Of a stretch of DNA of 64,000 nt, positions 61,312 through 64,000 are shown piece by piece. The position numbers were made by a program, and so were the translations under genes. The DNA is from Phaeocystidibacter marisrubri (GTDB lineage Bacteria > Bacteroidota > Bacteroidia > Flavobacteriales > Schleiferiaceae). Under the pieces are notes generated by a model, which saw nothing but the letters and a program-made list of their open reading frames with translations, made no database searches and was not told the origin of the DNA. Every line of letters begins with the position of its first letter. Position 1 is the stretch's first letter. The stretch lies in the NCBI RefSeq assembly GCF_008933165.1, contig NZ_WBVQ01000001.1, forward strand, positions 310,001 to 374,000, given 5' to 3'.

Positions 61312-63144
61312 TCAACCCACCATGAAGTTGGCCTTCGGATACTTATAGTCGTTCGACTCTCGCTTGCGACTGCTCAAGGCAAAGGCAAGAGTGATGGTTC
61401 CAATTCTACCGATAAACATGGAGACCATAATCACGGCTTTTCCCATTCCGCTGAGTTCCGCCGTTATTCCCGTTGAAAGTCCCACAGTACAAAAGGCACT
61501 CACTTCCTCAAAAGCGAGTCGAGCTAATCCCAAATGCGAATCGGATATAGCCAGAATGAATATACCGACAAGCATGGTAGTAGCCGAGAACAAGAAGATG
61601 CTAAACGCGCGGTTAAGCAACTCCCATGGAATGGTCTGTTTGAAGATTTCAACCTTTTTCTTTCCTCGAATGGTAGCCCAAGCGGAGAGGAACACAAGTG
61701 CAAACGTACTCGTTTTAATACCTCCCCCTGTAGATCCAGTTGATGCTCCAATGAACATCAAAAAGATAAAAAAGATGAGTACAGGTAGAGTAAGAGAACC
61801 TATATCTACCGTATTAAATCCAGCTGTTCTTGTGGTAACCGATTGGAAGAAGGAAGTAACCACCTTGGAACTCGTTGAGGTATTGCTCAACGTATTGTTG
61901 TATTCGAGTGCAAAGAACACAATGAACCCCAGCGCCAAGAGGACTCCTGTTGAGTACAGTGAAATTTTTGATCCCGTTGTCAGCGTCTTCCAAGGCTTCT
62001 GCATCCGCTCACGAACTTGTCGCAAGGTGAATAGATCTTTGATGGTTCCAAAGCCGAGTCCGCCGAAAATAATGATACACGCAATGACGATGTGAAGCAA
62101 GTAGGATTGCTGAATCGGAGACTCCATTAAACCATTGGTGAAGAGGGAGAATCCTGCGTTGTTGAATGCTGAAATGGAGTGGAAGAAGCTGTAGAAAATT
62201 CGTTGCCCCAAAGAGTTGAAGGTCATGTGATCTCCCCAGCTAAAGAAAATGAGCAAGGCACCGAGTGCTTCAATTTGAAAGGTGAAGCGGATGATCTTTC
62301 GGAAGAGTTCTGCGCTTGAAGTGAGGGATTCATTGCTGTAGTTCGCTTGAATCAAACTCTGGTGACGGATGCCGATTCCCTTTTTGGTGAAAATGGCAAA
62401 GAAGGTGGCAAAGGAGATGATATTCAAGCCTCCCAATTGGAAGAGCAACATAATTAAAAATTGCCCCTTGAATGAGAAGTGGGTGGCCGTATCTACCACT
62501 TGAAGCCCTGTAACACAACTGGCGGATATGCTCGTAAACAGGGCTTCACCGTATGTCAGAACCTTCCCGGGTACCGTCATCTCTGGCAGCATAAGTAGTC
62601 CACTTCCAATCAGAATCAGAAAAATAAACGACAAGGCCAGAAGGGCAGGAGGGCTCAATGAGGCAAAGGGCAGAAAAGTACTGGCCTTTCCCAATTCTAA
62701 GAATACGATGAGTAGAAAGTACCCCTGAATAAAGAGGATAAAGAATTGATCGAGGGTTTCCATCCCAATTACTCCTCCTAAGAAACCCATGATCTCGGTC
62801 CCGAAGATGTTGATGGATAAGATGTTTAGGAACAGGAAAGCCATGAGTATTCCTTCCCATTTCGTCTCCTTCAGGTGTTGAATAGGCGAAAAGGAATAAA
62901 TGAACTCAATCACATATTTGAGTAGATAGAATCCGATGGAGAACTTCACGGTGAACTCCACAACCGCCCTTTCTGGCAGATCCAGTTGGAATCCGTGAAA
63001 ATAGATAAGCACGAAGATGGTCAATGAAGAAATGAGCACCCCAGCGGTGCGCAAGTCTTTTAAAACGCGATCTCTACTGTCATACAGTTTGATGTTGACC
63101 CGTTCTCGAAAGGCATTGACTCGTCTCTTCAGCGAATCTGACAT
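61312..63144 (-). CDS. trkH: TrkH/KtrB-family potassium uptake protein
   Basis: The 610-residue protein holds the four-fold pore of TrkH transporters. The selectivity-loop regions are ISASCVTGLQVVDTAT, FNNAGFSLFTNG, TTRTAGFNTVDIG and SAFCTVGLSTGITAEL. The first 150 residues (VNIKLYDSRDRVLKDLRTAG and three to four extra helices) lie before the usual start of the pore, so it is longer than the 480-residue E. coli form. The regulatory RCK subunit (trkA/ktrA) is not in the window, 3 bases away lies only an aminotransferase gene. It acts in the inner membrane. Confidence 0.92.
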   Translation of the reverse strand: MSDSLKRRVNAFRERVNIKLYDSRDRVLKDLRTAGVLISSLTIFVLIYFHGFQLDLPERAVVEFTVKFSIGFYLLKYVIEFIYSFSPIQHLKETKWEGILMAFLFLNILSINIFGTEIMGFLGGVIGMETLDQFFILFIQGYFLLIVFLELGKASTFLPFASLSPPALLALSFIFLILIGSGLLMLPEMTVPGKVLTYGEALFTSISASCVTGLQVVDTATHFSFKGQFLIMLLFQLGGLNIISFATFFAIFTKKGIGIRHQSLIQANYSNESLTSSAELFRKIIRFTFQIEALGALLIFFSWGDHMTFNSLGQRIFYSFFHSISAFNNAGFSLFTNGLMESPIQQSYLLHIVIACIIIFGGLGFGTIKDLFTLRQVRERMQKPWKTLTTGSKISLYSTGVLLALGFIVFFALEYNNTLSNTSTSSKVVTSFFQSVTTRTAGFNTVDIGSLTLPVLIFFIFLMFIGASTGSTGGGIKTSTFALVFLSAWATIRGKKKVEIFKQTIPWELLNRAFSIFLFSATTMLVGIFILAISDSHLGLARLAFEEVSAFCTVGLSTGITAELSGMGKAVIMVSMFIGRIGTITLAFALSSRKRESNDYKYPKANFMVG

Positions 63145-63148
63145 AGGA

Positions 63149-64000
63149 TTATGCGCTCAAATTATCAATGGCTACCGCCAGTCGCTTGTAGGCTTCTTCC
63201 AATTCGCTGATGGAAGCGGCGTAACTAAAGCGAATGTGACCTGGTAGACCAAAGGCCGAACCTGGAACACTGCTCACATGTCCTTCTTCGAGGAAGTAGA
63301 TGCAGAGGTCCATGTCGTTTTCAATTACTTTACCGTTGAATGATTTTCCGATCAATTCAGAAATTTCGGCAAATACATAGAACGCACCTTCTGGGTTACT
63401 TGTTCTAAATCCTGGCAGCGAACCTAGCCAATTCAGCATCTTGGTGCGTCGTTCAGTGAAGGCATCAATCATGTATTGAATCTGTGAAGGCTCAGTAGAA
63501 ACGGCTGCGATGGCAGCGCGTTGTGCAATGCTATTGGTGCCGCTAGTAAACTGACTTTGAACTTTGTCACATGCTTTTGCTACCCAAGCAGGGGCGCCCA
63601 TGTAACCAATTCTCCAGCCCGTCATGGCGAAGCCTTTCGACAATCCATTCACGGTAGCGGTGCGATCGTACATTCCGTCTAATGAAGCAATACTGGTGTG
63701 CTTGTAGCCGTATTGAATCAATTCGTAGATCTCGTCACTAATTACAAAGATGTTCGGGTATTTGCGGAGAACACGTGCCAATCCTTCGAGCTCGCTTTCG
63801 CTGTACATTGCGCCTGAAGGGTTATTCGGAGAAGAGAAAATCATCAATTTCGACTTATCCGTAATCGATGCTTCCAATTGCTCTGGTGTGATTTTGTAGC
63901 CTGTTTCGATGCTGCTCTCAACAACTACAGGAACACCTTCGCAAAACTTCACCATATCTAAATAGCTCACCCAATACGGAGCGGGGATGATTACCTCGTC
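63149..64000 (-). CDS. Partial class I/II aminotransferase (aspartate aminotransferase-like)
   Basis: The gene runs off the right edge; 283 codons of the C-terminal part remain (the frame continues upstream of the internal GTG with DEVIIPAPYWVSYLDMVKF). This is the PLP-dependent fold type I: APYWVSY, FSSPNNPSGAMYSE (NPTG-like), VISDEIYELIQY (Asp/Tyr contacts), VNGLSKGFAMTGWRIGYMGA with the PLP Lys in SKGFAMTGWR, and LPGHIRFSYAASISELEEAY with the substrate-binding Arg. This fits the AspC/PatA-like aspartate aminotransferase of thermophile/Bacteroidota type, but the exact amino-acid preference is not certain. Its stop codon is 4 bases before the trkH start, suggesting co-transcription. Confidence 0.9.
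   Translation of the reverse strand, partial: DEVIIPAPYWVSYLDMVKFCEGVPVVVESSIETGYKITPEQLEASITDKSKLMIFSSPNNPSGAMYSESELEGLARVLRKYPNIFVISDEIYELIQYGYKHTSIASLDGMYDRTATVNGLSKGFAMTGWRIGYMGAPAWVAKACDKVQSQFTSGTNSIAQRAAIAAVSTEPSQIQYMIDAFTERRTKMLNWLGSLPGFRTSNPEGAFYVFAEISELIGKSFNGKVIENDMDLCIYFLEEGHVSSVPGSAFGLPGHIRFSYAASISELEEAYKRLAVAIDNLSA

Noticed and set aside
1-64000. tRNA genes and insertion sequences
   Set aside because: No cloverleaf-like sequence, transposase or flanking inverted repeats with target duplications were recognised on either strand.

Overview
The window reads as chromosomal DNA of a Bacteroidota member, most likely the order Flavobacteriales. The evidence is: a short primary sigma factor of 287 residues without region 1.1; repeated TTG-N(16-21)-TAnnTTTG promoters in place of -35/-10 boxes; almost no Shine-Dalgarno sites; a type IX secretion cargo protein and a PorT homologue; a TamL-type lipid-anchored Omp85 protein; TPR-fused sensor kinases; and a tmRNA tag GENNYALAA. 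No rRNA or tRNA gene was recognised. The only RNA gene is ssrA.

Region 1 to about 7.7 kb is the accessory part. A minus-strand cluster runs from an effector-like protein (3600-4445) through a divergent P-loop NTPase of 893 residues (922-3603), an HNH endonuclease, a 67-residue membrane protein and a two-TM protein cut by the window edge. The C-terminus of the first protein and the N-terminus of the NTPase carry the same short motif. This is the arrangement of NLR-like NTPases that signal to a neighbouring effector through amyloid-type motifs, so the cluster is a candidate immune or conflict system. An inverted repeat lies directly upstream of its first start codon. Next come a divergent LytTR response regulator and TPR/HisKA_2 kinase, and a small lipoprotein.

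From 8 to 30 kb the genes are housekeeping: mfd and fbp; a lysine-pathway operon lysA-GNAT-lysC; a bifunctional ornithine-lipid type acyltransferase; a 2-hydroxyacid dehydrogenase, an outer membrane protein, mgtE and rsmA in a tightly packed run; an M3 peptidase; and a marR-fadB-fadA-fadE beta-oxidation operon with a candidate MarR operator and a terminator.

From 30 to 46 kb the region is rich in envelope and signalling genes: an LPP20 plus CsgG-like lipoprotein pair, a MORN protein, yaaA, two tandem paralogous beta-barrels, two more TPR sensor kinases (one with a NarL-type regulator), a CDF transporter, an LprI-like protein, an esterase, a T9SS cargo and rsgA.

From 46 to 64 kb lie ssrA, a saccharopine dehydrogenase-like enzyme, rpe, a beta-CASP nuclease, sigma factor rpoD, pnp and rpsO, fba-accD, tamL, an rRNA methyltransferase, a ubiE-porT-DMT transporter run, trkH and a class I aminotransferase cut by the right edge. 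All assignments rest on reading the translated sequence by eye; no database search was run.
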